Assembly: GCF_018588585.1 (NCBI RefSeq)
Contig: NZ_JAEUFG010000008.1
Location: 124,001 to 188,000 of the forward strand
DNA: 64,000 nucleotides
Source: Bacillus sp. SM2101
Lineage (GTDB): Bacteria > Bacillota > Bacilli > Bacillales > SM2101
Reading direction: 5' to 3'
Under the pieces are notes generated by a model. The model saw nothing but the letters and a program-made list of their open reading frames with translations, had not been told where the DNA came from and ran no database searches. Positions within the stretch are counted from its first letter, which is position 1. Every line of letters begins with the position of its first letter. Both the position numbers and the translations under genes were made by a program. Positions 1 to 7,722 of the stretch are shown here, one piece after another.

Positions 1-21
1 CGAATCAATTGTAGTCTATAG

Positions 22-50
22 TTGAAAAAATATTAAACTATCATTAATAT
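22..50 (+). promoter_or_regulatory. possible sigma-A promoter of the acyltransferase gene
   Basis: TTGAAA at 22-27 and TAATAT at 45-50 are 17 bases apart and lie about 55 bases before the start codon. The -10 is imperfect and the region is AT-rich, so a chance match is possible. Confidence 0.35.
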
Positions 51-104
51 AAATAGACGTGAGCAAGATAATTCTATAATTTATGAGAACTGGATGGTGT
101 CAAC

Positions 105-821
105 ATGATTCGTACAATCGTATGGTTTATCTATTTTTGGCTACATTTACTATTTACTGTCCCCGCCTTACTAAAAGCGAGACAGCTAGATAAAAGAGAA
201 TTGCACTCAGAAAGAGACCAAATCGTTTTAAGAGAAACAAGACGGTGGTCTAGAACATTAGTCAATCTTACAGGCTCAACGATCAATGTGAAAGGTAAGG
301 AAAACATTCCAGATCATCAGCCTGTTCTTTTCGTAAGTAATCACCAAGGGAATTTTGATATTCCTATTATATTAGGTTTTCTAGACAAAAAAATGGGGTT
401 TATTTCTAAATTGGAAATTAAAAAATATCCTATTATTTCTCATTGGATGTTATTGATGAGATGTGTGTTTATGGATCGTAAAAATATTCGTCAATCAGTT
501 AAGGCAATCAATTTAGGGATTAACAATTTAAAAGAAGGACATTCACTTGTTATTTTTCCTGAAGGAACTCGAAGCAAAGGAAATGCTATAGGTGAATTTA
601 AACCAGGTAGCTTTAAGTTAGCGACTAAATCAGGCGTGCCAATTGTCCCAATTACGATCAATGGCTCATATAAAATCATGGAAGCTAACAAGAATATTCT
701 TAAAGGAGCGAATGTTGAAGTAATTATTTCTAAACCTATTTCAAAAGAAGAGTACGATGGTATGACGATCAATGACCTTGCAACAAATGTACAAAATAGT
801 ATTGAAAAAGAATTAGTTTGA
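105..821 (+). CDS. plsC: 1-acyl-sn-glycerol-3-phosphate acyltransferase (PlsC family)
   Basis: This 238-residue protein should move an acyl chain onto lysophosphatidic acid to make phosphatidic acid, the membrane phospholipid precursor. Residues 79-85 read NHQGNFD, a form of the NHxxxxD catalytic motif. FPEGTRS at 151-157 is the substrate-phosphate motif. Residues 1-25 are hydrophobic and probably anchor it to the inner face of the membrane. Length is normal for bacterial PlsC. The ATG follows GGATGGTG. It stands alone, with no gene in the preceding 104 bases. Its exact lysophospholipid substrate cannot be read from sequence, since PlsC paralogues are common in bacilli. Confidence 0.9.
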   Translation: MIRTIVWFIYFWLHLLFTVPALLKARQLDKRELHSERDQIVLRETRRWSRTLVNLTGSTINVKGKENIPDHQPVLFVSNHQGNFDIPIILGFLDKKMGFISKLEIKKYPIISHWMLLMRCVFMDRKNIRQSVKAINLGINNLKEGHSLVIFPEGTRSKGNAIGEFKPGSFKLATKSGVPIVPITINGSYKIMEANKNILKGANVEVIISKPISKEEYDGMTINDLATNVQNSIEKELV

Positions 822-1004
822 GCCCATATTGTTACCAGATGCATCATATTTACATTAAAAAATATCTAGCCATAATAGAAGAGTCTGAAGATAAGAACAG
901 GCTCTTTTGTTACTTTAGTGAAGTTGCATTACAAATATATTTCACTCCGTAAGTATGCTGAGCATCCATCCGATCGTTGAAAGCTGCTTGAAAGAATCAG
1001 TCCG

Positions 1005-1162
1005 AAAGCTTGTTTTTGCATTGATGGTTGTTATTCGTTTTAAGAAATAAACACGTACACAGCTAAAGCTCGTGACACCTTTTCTACAACGATAACTAAC
1101 AATGTAAACTACTTTTTTGGTACTAATTTGATAACAATAGCAACAAAGTTTGCGAAAAGAGC
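1005..1162. repeat. dispersed MITE-like repeat, copy 1
   Basis: The left end resembles the family's G-end (AAGGCTGTTTTCGCATTAA type). The right end reads CAACAAAGTTTGCGAAAAGAGC, split here as CAACAAAG then TTTGCGAAAAGAGC, the reverse of the C-end. The internal part (CTAAAGCTCGTGACACCTTT) matches other copies. It is the only thing recognised in the gap from 822 to 1340. Confidence 0.7.
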
Positions 1163-1340
1163 ATTACGATATGAATTTAAAAAATATAAATTGTAAGCAA
1201 GCTTACAGAAAAAAATCGAAGGTGGATATAGAATAAAAACATAGTGTTAGGAAAATCATATTGTTAGTTCTTTAGAAAGTCCTAACCTATTGATGATACT
1301 TGTTATCATTAAAGTGAATTTATTAAAAGGAGTGAGTATA

Positions 1341-1982
1341 TTGACAACGTTGGCAGAACAACTAAAGGCATACAACGAAAATGCAGTAAAAAAAATGCCT
1401 GAAGAGGTTTTAAATAAAATGGTTCAGGCTACTACAGACCTTGCTCAATCAGATATTGCAAAAGGATTAGAAATAGGTGATCATGCTCCAGAGTTTACTT
1501 TATCTGACCCGACAGGAAAAGAACTGAATCTTTATGAGCAACTACAAAAGGGGCCGGTTATATTAACTTTTTATAGAGGTGAGTGGTGTCCTTATTGCAA
1601 TCTGGAACTTAGGGCATATCAGCAAGCATTACCGGAAATAAATGCTCTAGGTGCGCAATTGATTGCTATTAGTCCTCAAACACCAGATCATTCATTGTCA
1701 ATGAAGGAAAAAAATGAACTTGCATACCCAGTTCTAAGTGATGTGGGTTCTCACGTAATTAAGGAATATAATTTATTATTTGAATTACCAACATATTTAG
1801 TTGAAGTGTACAAAGGTTTCGGTATTAACTTAGAAGAATTTAACGATAGTGACTGGTCATTACCTGTTCCAGCAACATTTATAATCGATCAGAATGGGAA
1901 AATTAGATTAGCTTCTGTTAACCCTGATTATACGAAACGAATGGAACCATCAGAAGTAATTAACGAACTAAAGTCTTTATAA
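1341..1982 (+). CDS. peroxiredoxin-like protein (AhpC/TSA thioredoxin fold)
   Basis: Predicted thiol-dependent peroxide reductase or related redox protein of the cytosol, 213 residues. The thioredoxin-fold core has the active-site segment RGEWCPYC at residues 79-86, giving a W-C-P-Y-C centre with C83 and C86. This is the form seen in the peroxiredoxin-like AhpC/TSA group rather than classic 2-Cys AhpC. The reading frame is open back to an ATG at 1290, but the TTG at 1341 is preceded by AAAGGAGTGAG at ideal spacing, and the upstream 17 codons look non-family, so TTG is chosen. It is monocistronic and ends in a strong terminator. Catalysis as a peroxidase is inferred from family only. Confidence 0.85.
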   Translation: MTTLAEQLKAYNENAVKKMPEEVLNKMVQATTDLAQSDIAKGLEIGDHAPEFTLSDPTGKELNLYEQLQKGPVILTFYRGEWCPYCNLELRAYQQALPEINALGAQLIAISPQTPDHSLSMKEKNELAYPVLSDVGSHVIKEYNLLFELPTYLVEVYKGFGINLEEFNDSDWSLPVPATFIIDQNGKIRLASVNPDYTKRMEPSEVINELKSL

Positions 1983-1988
1983 TTTTTT

Positions 1989-2026
1989 AAGGGTCTAAGC
2001 TCTATTTGAGTTAGACCCTCTTATTT
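1989..2026 (+). terminator. rho-independent terminator
   Basis: AGGGTCTAA and TTAGACCCT form a 9-bp perfect stem, extended by a CTC/GAG pairing past a one-base bulge and followed by CTTATTTT. It ends the peroxiredoxin-like transcript. Confidence 0.85.
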
Positions 2027-2105
2027 TGTTGTTTTTCATTGACTGAAATTCATCTTACTAAGAATTTAATAACTTATAAATTTAGCATTCGAGGTCTTTT
2101 CTACT

Positions 2106-2252
2106 TTGGCTATCTTCGCATTCCTCATTGCTAATTACGTTAAGCCCAAGTGTTCATGGTATCTTTTCTCATTATAAATATGGTCAATTTCATAAGTTCA
2201 TTTGTTGCTGTCCTAAATTAGTCTCAATAACAACAAGTTTGTGAAAAGAGCT
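2106..2252. repeat. dispersed MITE-like repeat, degenerate copy 2
   Basis: The left end (GGCTATCTTCGCATTCCTC) is a decayed G-end. The right end (AACAAGTTTGTGAAAAGAGC) is a clear C-end in reverse. It sits between the convergent peroxiredoxin-like and LCP genes. Confidence 0.55.
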
Positions 2253-2261
2253 TATATTAAG

Positions 2262-3278
2262 TTAGTTATTATTTTGTACTTCATCATGTGAATGGTTGTC
2301 TGCAGTGTTAGTCTCTATATTTGTTGTTTCAATATTTAAGTGTGCTTTTAAATCCTGTCTTATTATTTCGAATGCATCATAATCAACGATATAGTCGTAT
2401 TGTTCGTTTGAATAACCAGGCACTGTGTACGTTTCTATCGTTACATCTCCCGTTGCATAATCATAGAAGGATAACATTTCATCAAATGTCAAATTTGTAA
2501 TAATATTATCTCCAATTGCGTCAATTACATTGCCGTATTTTGTTATAGAACCAAGTGATGCAGCTTTTTTCACTATAGCTTCTAAAATCAACTGTTGTCG
2601 TTTCCCTCTCTCCACATCGGTATCAATTTTCCTTGTTCTTGCTAAGGCGAGAGCTTCTTCTCCGTTTAGTGTTTGTAATCCTTTTTCAAGGTGGATAGCT
2701 TTTGAACGGTCTTGACTATCCTGCTCTGTAAATGTAACAGGTACATCAACTTCTATCCCGTTGAGGGAATCTACTATATCCATGAAAGAGTTGAAGTTAA
2801 CAGTAGCATAATAATCAACAGGTATATCAAATAATTCTTCTAATGTTTGCACAGCGCCATCTGCTAAACCAAAATGATATGCGCTATTAATTCGATGCTT
2901 TTCTCCATCATAAAATTGTAAAGGAACATAAGAATCTCTAGGGATGTGCACAAGTTTAACTGATTTCTTGTTCTCGTTAAACGTAGCTAGTAACAATGCA
3001 TCAGTTCGTGGTCCTTCGCCTAATCTGTCTCCAATATTTCTAGTTTCACTGTCGTCAACGCCCATTAATAAGATAGAAATATTGTCTGATTTAGGATTCA
3101 CCCCATCAGTACGTCTTTCTGATTGCTCGCCTCTGTCAAGCTCTTTATGTGCTTTTTCAGCAGTTGTTTGTGCTTTATTAAATAGAACGGATGCGTATAC
3201 CCCACCAGCTAATATGAGGAACAACAAAGGAATTGTCACGTATATGAGTAGTTTTCGATGTTTTTTATTTTTTAGCAT
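2262..3278 (-). CDS. LytR-CpsA-Psr (LCP) family wall-polymer ligase
   Basis: LCP enzymes attach teichoic acids or other undecaprenyl-linked polymers to peptidoglycan on the outer face of the membrane. Residues 9-31 form one transmembrane anchor, and the rest is extracellular. Family motifs in order are LLMGVDD, RTDALLLATF, IPRDSYV and the C-terminal LNGEEALALARTRK followed by D-x-x-R-x-x-R-Q-Q. The frame is open from a TTG at 3356, but the ATG at 3278 has GGAGG six bases before it, giving 338 residues. It resembles TagT/TagU/TagV of B. subtilis without deciding which. The extreme C-terminus is a hydrophilic Asn/Thr/His-rich tail. Confidence 0.88.
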   Translation of the reverse strand: MLKNKKHRKLLIYVTIPLLFLILAGGVYASVLFNKAQTTAEKAHKELDRGEQSERRTDGVNPKSDNISILLMGVDDSETRNIGDRLGEGPRTDALLLATFNENKKSVKLVHIPRDSYVPLQFYDGEKHRINSAYHFGLADGAVQTLEELFDIPVDYYATVNFNSFMDIVDSLNGIEVDVPVTFTEQDSQDRSKAIHLEKGLQTLNGEEALALARTRKIDTDVERGKRQQLILEAIVKKAASLGSITKYGNVIDAIGDNIITNLTFDEMLSFYDYATGDVTIETYTVPGYSNEQYDYIVDYDAFEIIRQDLKAHLNIETTNIETNTADNHSHDEVQNNN

Positions 3279-3409
3279 TAGTTTCCTCCAAATTAATTCT
3301 ACTATTCGTAAATAATAACATAAGCAAAAAACATAAAAGTTACAAGTAAGTAACAAAGAGAATACAAAATGCTAGTTTTTAATACAAAATCTGCATATAA
3401 GGAGCAATT

Positions 3410-3568
3410 TTCTTTTTTTTTCGCAGGTAGTTCTCTGATAACTTGTTGTTTTTCCTAGCTAATAAATAACCACGTATATAACTAGACAACACAATATCAT
3501 TTTCTATAAAACGTCATGTTTAAATCCTAGTTTAGGAATGGTAGCAACAAAGTTTACGAAAAGAGTCT
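3410..3568. repeat. dispersed MITE-like repeat, copy 3
   Basis: The right end is a clean reversed C-end (TAGCAACAAAGTTTACGAAA then AGAGTCT). The left end is a decayed G-end with TTTTTCGCA and TTGTTGTTTTT. It is followed at once by an oppositely oriented copy, so the two C-ends face each other. It occupies part of the gap from 3279 to 3991. Confidence 0.65.
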
Positions 3569-3574
3569 ATTCTC

Positions 3575-3721
3575 AAGGTTTCTTTCGTAAACTTTGTTGC
3601 TTTTTTCATTTATATTTGTGTGTATTATATAAATTTATATTGCAAAACATGCCCCGAACTTTGTTACAAGCGTGTTTAGCTCTTATTACGAAAAGAAACA
3701 ATAAATGCGAAAACAGCCTTT
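3575..3721. repeat. dispersed MITE-like repeat, copy 4
   Basis: A well-preserved copy: C-end AAGGTTTCTTTCGTAAACTT at the left, the internal TTTAGCTCTTATTACGAAAA block, and the G-end reversed (AAATGCGAAAACAGCCTT) at the right. Together with copy 3 it makes an inverted pair with a core of about 30 bp per arm near 3541-3600. Confidence 0.8.
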
Positions 3722-3906
3722 CACAATAAATAAGTTATCAAATTATATGAGATTTGTATGAAAAAAAATAAAAATTTTAGTGAAGAAACTCCAACTGTAT
3801 TATTACAGAAAATAAACTGTTACATATTATGTTAGCGTTTACAAATGTTAAAAATTCAGCAATTGCTTAAAAAGATAAAAATTGTATTACAAAAAATAAA
3901 TAAATG

Positions 3907-3949
3907 TTTGACTTTTGTCACAGTCAAAAACCATATAAAAAACTACAAT
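3907..3949 (+). promoter_or_regulatory. candidate promoter with Fnr/Crp-like site for the oxidoreductase operon
   Basis: TTTGA-CTTTTG-TCACA at 3907-3922 matches the Fnr consensus TGTGA-N6-TCACA with one mismatch. TACAAT at 3944-3949 would put transcription start near 3956, so the site centre falls at about -41.5, the class II activator position. A competing reading is a sigma-A promoter with -35 TTGACT (3908-3913) and a perfect TTTGACT-N8-AGTCAAA palindrome as a repressor site. Confidence 0.4.
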
Positions 3950-3991
3950 TAGATATAGGGGAATACATTAACAAAGATTAGGGGTGATGTA

Positions 3992-5005
3992 ATGTCAATA
4001 CTACCAAAGAAAAATGAACTTGGTTTTTATGAAATTAGATTAGAATCAATAGGAGGTCTTGGGGCTAATTTAGCTGGAAAAATGCTAGCAGAAGCAGGTG
4101 TGCTAGGGCTTGGATTGAACGGTTCCAACTTTTCCTCGTACGGCTCAGAAAAAAAAGGTTCGCCTGTAAAAGGATTCGTTCGTTTTTGTGATCCAGATAC
4201 AGAAATTAGAGCACATAGTCCGATCGAACAGCCGCATGTCATCGGAGTTTTTCATGAAGCATTATATAAAATGGTCGATGTGGTCAGTGGATTGGCTTCG
4301 GATGGAATCGTATTAGTTAATTCAGTTCGAGAGTTTGATGCTGTTAAAGGTGATTTACAACTTAAATATGGAACATTGGCGATTGTTGATGCTCTTGGAA
4401 TAGCAGTTGAAGAAAAAACAAAGGTCAATACTGCTATGCTTGGTGCATTGTTTAGAATATGCGATTTCTTAGATGCAGACGCTATGCGTGACGTTATTCG
4501 AAAGACATTTGAAAATAAATATCCACATTTAGTAGAACCGAATATTCGAACATTTAATCGTGGATATGCGCAAGTACAGTTTAAGACCTACGATGTCCCA
4601 GGCGAAGTAGTTGAAAAACAGTTTACTAGATTAGAAGCAAAACTAGGGTATGATACACAAACTTCCGGAGGAATAATTACCGCTAATGCAAATAGTATTT
4701 TTAAAGATCTAAGTGGTTCTCGACAAGGTTTCTTACCTCAATTTGACCAAGATAAATGTATAAATTGTGCTGCTTGTGATACAGTTTGTCCAGATTTTTG
4801 CTTTGTATGGGAAAAAGGTGAAGACAAACGTGGTCGAGAGCAAATGTTTCTTAAAGGAATTGATTATCAATATTGTAAGGGGTGCCTTAAATGTGTCGAA
4901 GCTTGTCCTACTTCTGCATTAGCAGATTTGAGAGAAGAGATTGGTTTCGCTGAAAAGAATCAAGTAAAGCATAAATTCCCATTAGTATCAGGAGGTGTTT
5001 TATAG
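3992..5005 (+). CDS. 2-oxoacid:ferredoxin oxidoreductase, fused gamma-delta subunit
   Basis: This subunit carries two fused parts of a CoA-dependent 2-oxoacid:ferredoxin oxidoreductase. Residues 10-205 are the gamma domain, opening with GGLGANLAGKMLAEAG. Residues 250-310 are a two-cluster ferredoxin (delta) domain, with cysteines at 256, 259, 262 and 266 and at 295, 298, 301 and 305, each a CxxCxxCxxxC set for a 4Fe-4S cluster. Such enzymes oxidatively decarboxylate pyruvate, branched-chain or other 2-oxoacids and reduce ferredoxin. The stop overlaps the next gene's start by one base, so the two subunits are made together. The 2-oxoacid used is not decided. ATG follows AGGGGTGATG. Confidence 0.88.
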   Translation: MSILPKKNELGFYEIRLESIGGLGANLAGKMLAEAGVLGLGLNGSNFSSYGSEKKGSPVKGFVRFCDPDTEIRAHSPIEQPHVIGVFHEALYKMVDVVSGLASDGIVLVNSVREFDAVKGDLQLKYGTLAIVDALGIAVEEKTKVNTAMLGALFRICDFLDADAMRDVIRKTFENKYPHLVEPNIRTFNRGYAQVQFKTYDVPGEVVEKQFTRLEAKLGYDTQTSGGIITANANSIFKDLSGSRQGFLPQFDQDKCINCAACDTVCPDFCFVWEKGEDKRGREQMFLKGIDYQYCKGCLKCVEACPTSALADLREEIGFAEKNQVKHKFPLVSGGVL

Positions 5006-7299
5006 TGGCAATGATTGAAGAAAAAGTAAATGAAGCTAATAGAGCTGAGCAAGTCGTCACGTTTGAATCAGGAAATGAAATGGCCGCAATGGCTGCTGCA
5101 CAAATTAACTATCATATAATGGGGTATTTCCCAATAACGCCGTCAACAGAAGTTGCTCAATATTTAGATCAAATGAGATCAAGGGGAGAACATGACATCC
5201 AGCTAATACCTGCTGATGGTGAGCATGGTTCAGCAGGAATATGTTATGGGGCAGCTGTTGCTGGAGCCAGAGTTTTTAATGCAACGAGCGCCAATGGATT
5301 ATTATATATGATTGAACAATTACCAGTACAATCTGGAACTCGTTTCCCTATGGTTATGAATCTCGTAACACGTTCTGTAAGTGGCCCGCTTGATATTAGA
5401 GGCGACCATTCTGACTTATATTATGCCTTAAACACAGGGTGGGTTATATTAACGGCTAGAAGTCCTCAGGCAGTGTACGACATGAATATGATCGCGCTGA
5501 AAATTGCCGAGCATGCTGATGTTAGGTTGCCTGTAATTGTTGCATATGATGGTTTCTTTACTTCTCACCAAAAAAGAAAGGTAGAGTATTTTAAAGATAG
5601 GAATGTTGTGCAAGAGTTTGTTGGAGAATGTCCTACTGATTATCCACGAGCAGTTGATTTACATAACCCAGTTACAATTGGTGCACATATGAATGGTGAT
5701 GACTTAATAAATAATAACTACCAGCAATCAGAAGCGCTTTATAACTCATCAGAAGTATATAAACAAATTACTTGTGAGTATGCAAAGTTATCAGGGAGAG
5801 AATACCCTATACTAGACTTATATAAAATGGAAGATGCAGAAGTGGCATTATTTCTATTAAATTCTGCTGCTGAAACAGCAAAGGATACAGTGGATAAGCT
5901 TCGTAGTAAAGGTGTTAAAGCTGGGGTAATTAGTCCAAATATGATTCGGCCGTTTCCTACAGAAGAGGTTAAGCATGCATTGAGAGGTGTAAAAGCGCTT
6001 TTAGTAGGTGAACGAGCTGATTCTTACGGAGCTAATGGACCAAATATCACGCATGAGGTGAAATCAGCCCTCCAAGAAGATAGGGATAATGACACGATTG
6101 TACTGAGTCGTGTTTTTGGAGTTGGTGGGAAGGATTTTTTTGTTGACGATGCAGAGGCTTTCTTTAATGAGGCAATTTCTGCGGTAGAAAAAGGATATGC
6201 CGATAAAGTATTCGATTACTACGGACATATAAAAGGATATCCAGAAGACTCACTTAAGCAAGCGATAAAACCAATGCACGGTGAAACGTTTAAATCAGGA
6301 CTGATTAAAGTAACTGAAGATGCAGAAACGAATAAATTAAAAGTTAAAATCCCACCATTAAGAGCATTAACAAGTAAGCCTAAACGTATAGCATCAGGGC
6401 ATGGTGCATGTCCAGGTTGTGGGATTTTTTCTGGATTAGAGTTGTTCTTTAAAGGCATTGAAGGCGACATTGTTGTCTTATTTCAAACCGGTTGTGCGTA
6501 TGTAGTAACTACGGCATACCCTTATAGCTCACATAAGCAAACAATGATTCATAATTTATTCCAAAATGGCCCAGCAACTCTATCAGGTACAGCAGAAGCC
6601 TTCTTCGAAATGAAAAGACGTGGAGAGATCGATGTTGCAGATGATGTAACATTCGTAATGGTTACAGGTGATGGAGGTATGGATATTGGAATGGGCTCTG
6701 CAATAGGGACCGCTCTACGTAACCATAAAATAATTATGCTGGAATATGATAATGAAGGGTATATGAATACAGGATCACAAATGTCCTATTCAACACCTTT
6801 GGGTCATATGACGAGTACTACAGGTGTAGGTAAAATACAAAGTGGTAAAGCATTTCATCATAAGGATACCGCTCAAATAATGGCTGCTACTAATATTCCA
6901 TATGTCTTCACTGGTACAGAAGCATTTCCGCAAGATTTGGTAAAAAAGGCTGCAAAAGCACAATGGTATGCACAAAATGTTGGCACAGTTTATGGGAAGA
7001 TTTTAATCACATGTCCTCTAAATTGGAAGTCTGAGGATCGTTTCGGTCAGAAAATTATGGAAGCAGCTGTTCACTCTTGCTTTTTCCCGCTTTATGAAAT
7101 TGAACGTGGAGAAACAACAATAACATATAATCCAGATACGAAGAAAAAGCGAATTCCATTAACAGATTGGTTGAAATTTATGGGTAAAACTAAGCATCTA
7201 TTAAAGGAAGAAAATAGTGAGATGCTTAGCGAGTTTGAAGATGAGGTAGAAAGAAGATGGCAACGTTTAAAAGCATTTAATGACAGTCCATATTTGTAA
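5005..7299 (+). CDS. 2-oxoacid:ferredoxin oxidoreductase, fused alpha-beta (TPP) subunit
   Basis: The catalytic partner of the preceding gene, 764 residues, joins alpha and beta parts in one chain. The N-terminal third holds the pyrimidine-binding domain, with YFPITPSTEVAQYL near residues 32-45. The C-terminal part has GHGACPGCG near 464-472 and the thiamine-diphosphate/Mg site GDGGMDIG near 555-562, followed by N-rich EYDNEGYMNTG. The GFFTSHQKRK segment resembles pyruvate/ketoisovalerate oxidoreductases. It starts with GTG, preceded by AGGAGGTG at 4990-4997 inside the upstream gene. The reaction is 2-oxoacid + CoA + oxidised ferredoxin to acyl-CoA + CO2 + reduced ferredoxin. Substrate assignment is inference; branched-chain oxoacids or pyruvate are the likeliest. 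Confidence 0.88.
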   Translation: MAMIEEKVNEANRAEQVVTFESGNEMAAMAAAQINYHIMGYFPITPSTEVAQYLDQMRSRGEHDIQLIPADGEHGSAGICYGAAVAGARVFNATSANGLLYMIEQLPVQSGTRFPMVMNLVTRSVSGPLDIRGDHSDLYYALNTGWVILTARSPQAVYDMNMIALKIAEHADVRLPVIVAYDGFFTSHQKRKVEYFKDRNVVQEFVGECPTDYPRAVDLHNPVTIGAHMNGDDLINNNYQQSEALYNSSEVYKQITCEYAKLSGREYPILDLYKMEDAEVALFLLNSAAETAKDTVDKLRSKGVKAGVISPNMIRPFPTEEVKHALRGVKALLVGERADSYGANGPNITHEVKSALQEDRDNDTIVLSRVFGVGGKDFFVDDAEAFFNEAISAVEKGYADKVFDYYGHIKGYPEDSLKQAIKPMHGETFKSGLIKVTEDAETNKLKVKIPPLRALTSKPKRIASGHGACPGCGIFSGLELFFKGIEGDIVVLFQTGCAYVVTTAYPYSSHKQTMIHNLFQNGPATLSGTAEAFFEMKRRGEIDVADDVTFVMVTGDGGMDIGMGSAIGTALRNHKIIMLEYDNEGYMNTGSQMSYSTPLGHMTSTTGVGKIQSGKAFHHKDTAQIMAATNIPYVFTGTEAFPQDLVKKAAKAQWYAQNVGTVYGKILITCPLNWKSEDRFGQKIMEAAVHSCFFPLYEIERGETTITYNPDTKKKRIPLTDWLKFMGKTKHLLKEENSEMLSEFEDEVERRWQRLKAFNDSPYL

Positions 7300-7308
7300 A
7301 TAAACAGG

Positions 7309-7405
7309 AGACTAACTCACGAGAAGAGCATTGTTTGCTCGATATAGTCCATTGATGATATTGACTATATCGAGTGACTATACTTTAAGAGTTAGTCTTT
7401 TGTTT
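7309..7405 (+). terminator. nested stem-loop terminator region
   Basis: An outer perfect 10-bp pair AGACTAACTC (7309-7318) / GAGTTAGTCT (7389-7398) encloses two more hairpins, GAGCA/TGCTC (7326-7340) and a 10-bp CGATATAGTC (7340-7349) / GACTATATCG (7363-7372). T-rich TTTGTTTTGTT follows. It ends the oxidoreductase operon. The rest of the gap up to 7650 holds nothing recognised. Confidence 0.7.
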
Positions 7406-7659
7406 TGTTCTATAGTGAATAGGCAAAGAAGTGTAAGGTATAGTTAGTGATACAAAATATTTACATTAATACAAACTTTAACTATGATATAATATATTAT
7501 ATTAAAAATTCGACAATTTTGAATAATTCTACATTATTCAACATGATTGTTACTTGCCACATTTTGATTAAGCCCATAAACGGTGTATCCTACATAAGAA
7601 AAGCTCTATGCAATATTATGCTACTACAATCTTTTTAAAGTAGGGAAGGGGCTAAGAAG

Positions 7660-7684
7660 CGTTTTTTCTTATGATGAAAAAACG
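7660..7684 (+). promoter_or_regulatory. leader hairpin before the PAS kinase
   Basis: CGTTTTTTC and GAAAAAACG form a 9-bp perfect inverted repeat with a 7-base loop, ending 38 bases before the kinase start. It may be an operator or an RNA hairpin; nothing identifies a regulator. Confidence 0.35.
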
Positions 7685-7722
7685 ACTAATTGAGACAGTA
7701 TTTGTTTTAAAGGGGAGGGTTA

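Noticed and set aside
1290-1340. Upstream extension of the peroxiredoxin-like gene
   Set aside because: The TTG at 1341 has the ribosome site at the correct distance; the extension overlaps that site and is not family-like.
3538-3729. 63-codon plus-strand ORF
   Set aside because: It runs through two MITE-like copies and has no ribosome site.
7447-7638. 63-codon plus-strand ORF before the PAS kinase
   Set aside because: AT-rich Asn/Ile-rich translation, no ribosome site, no family pattern.
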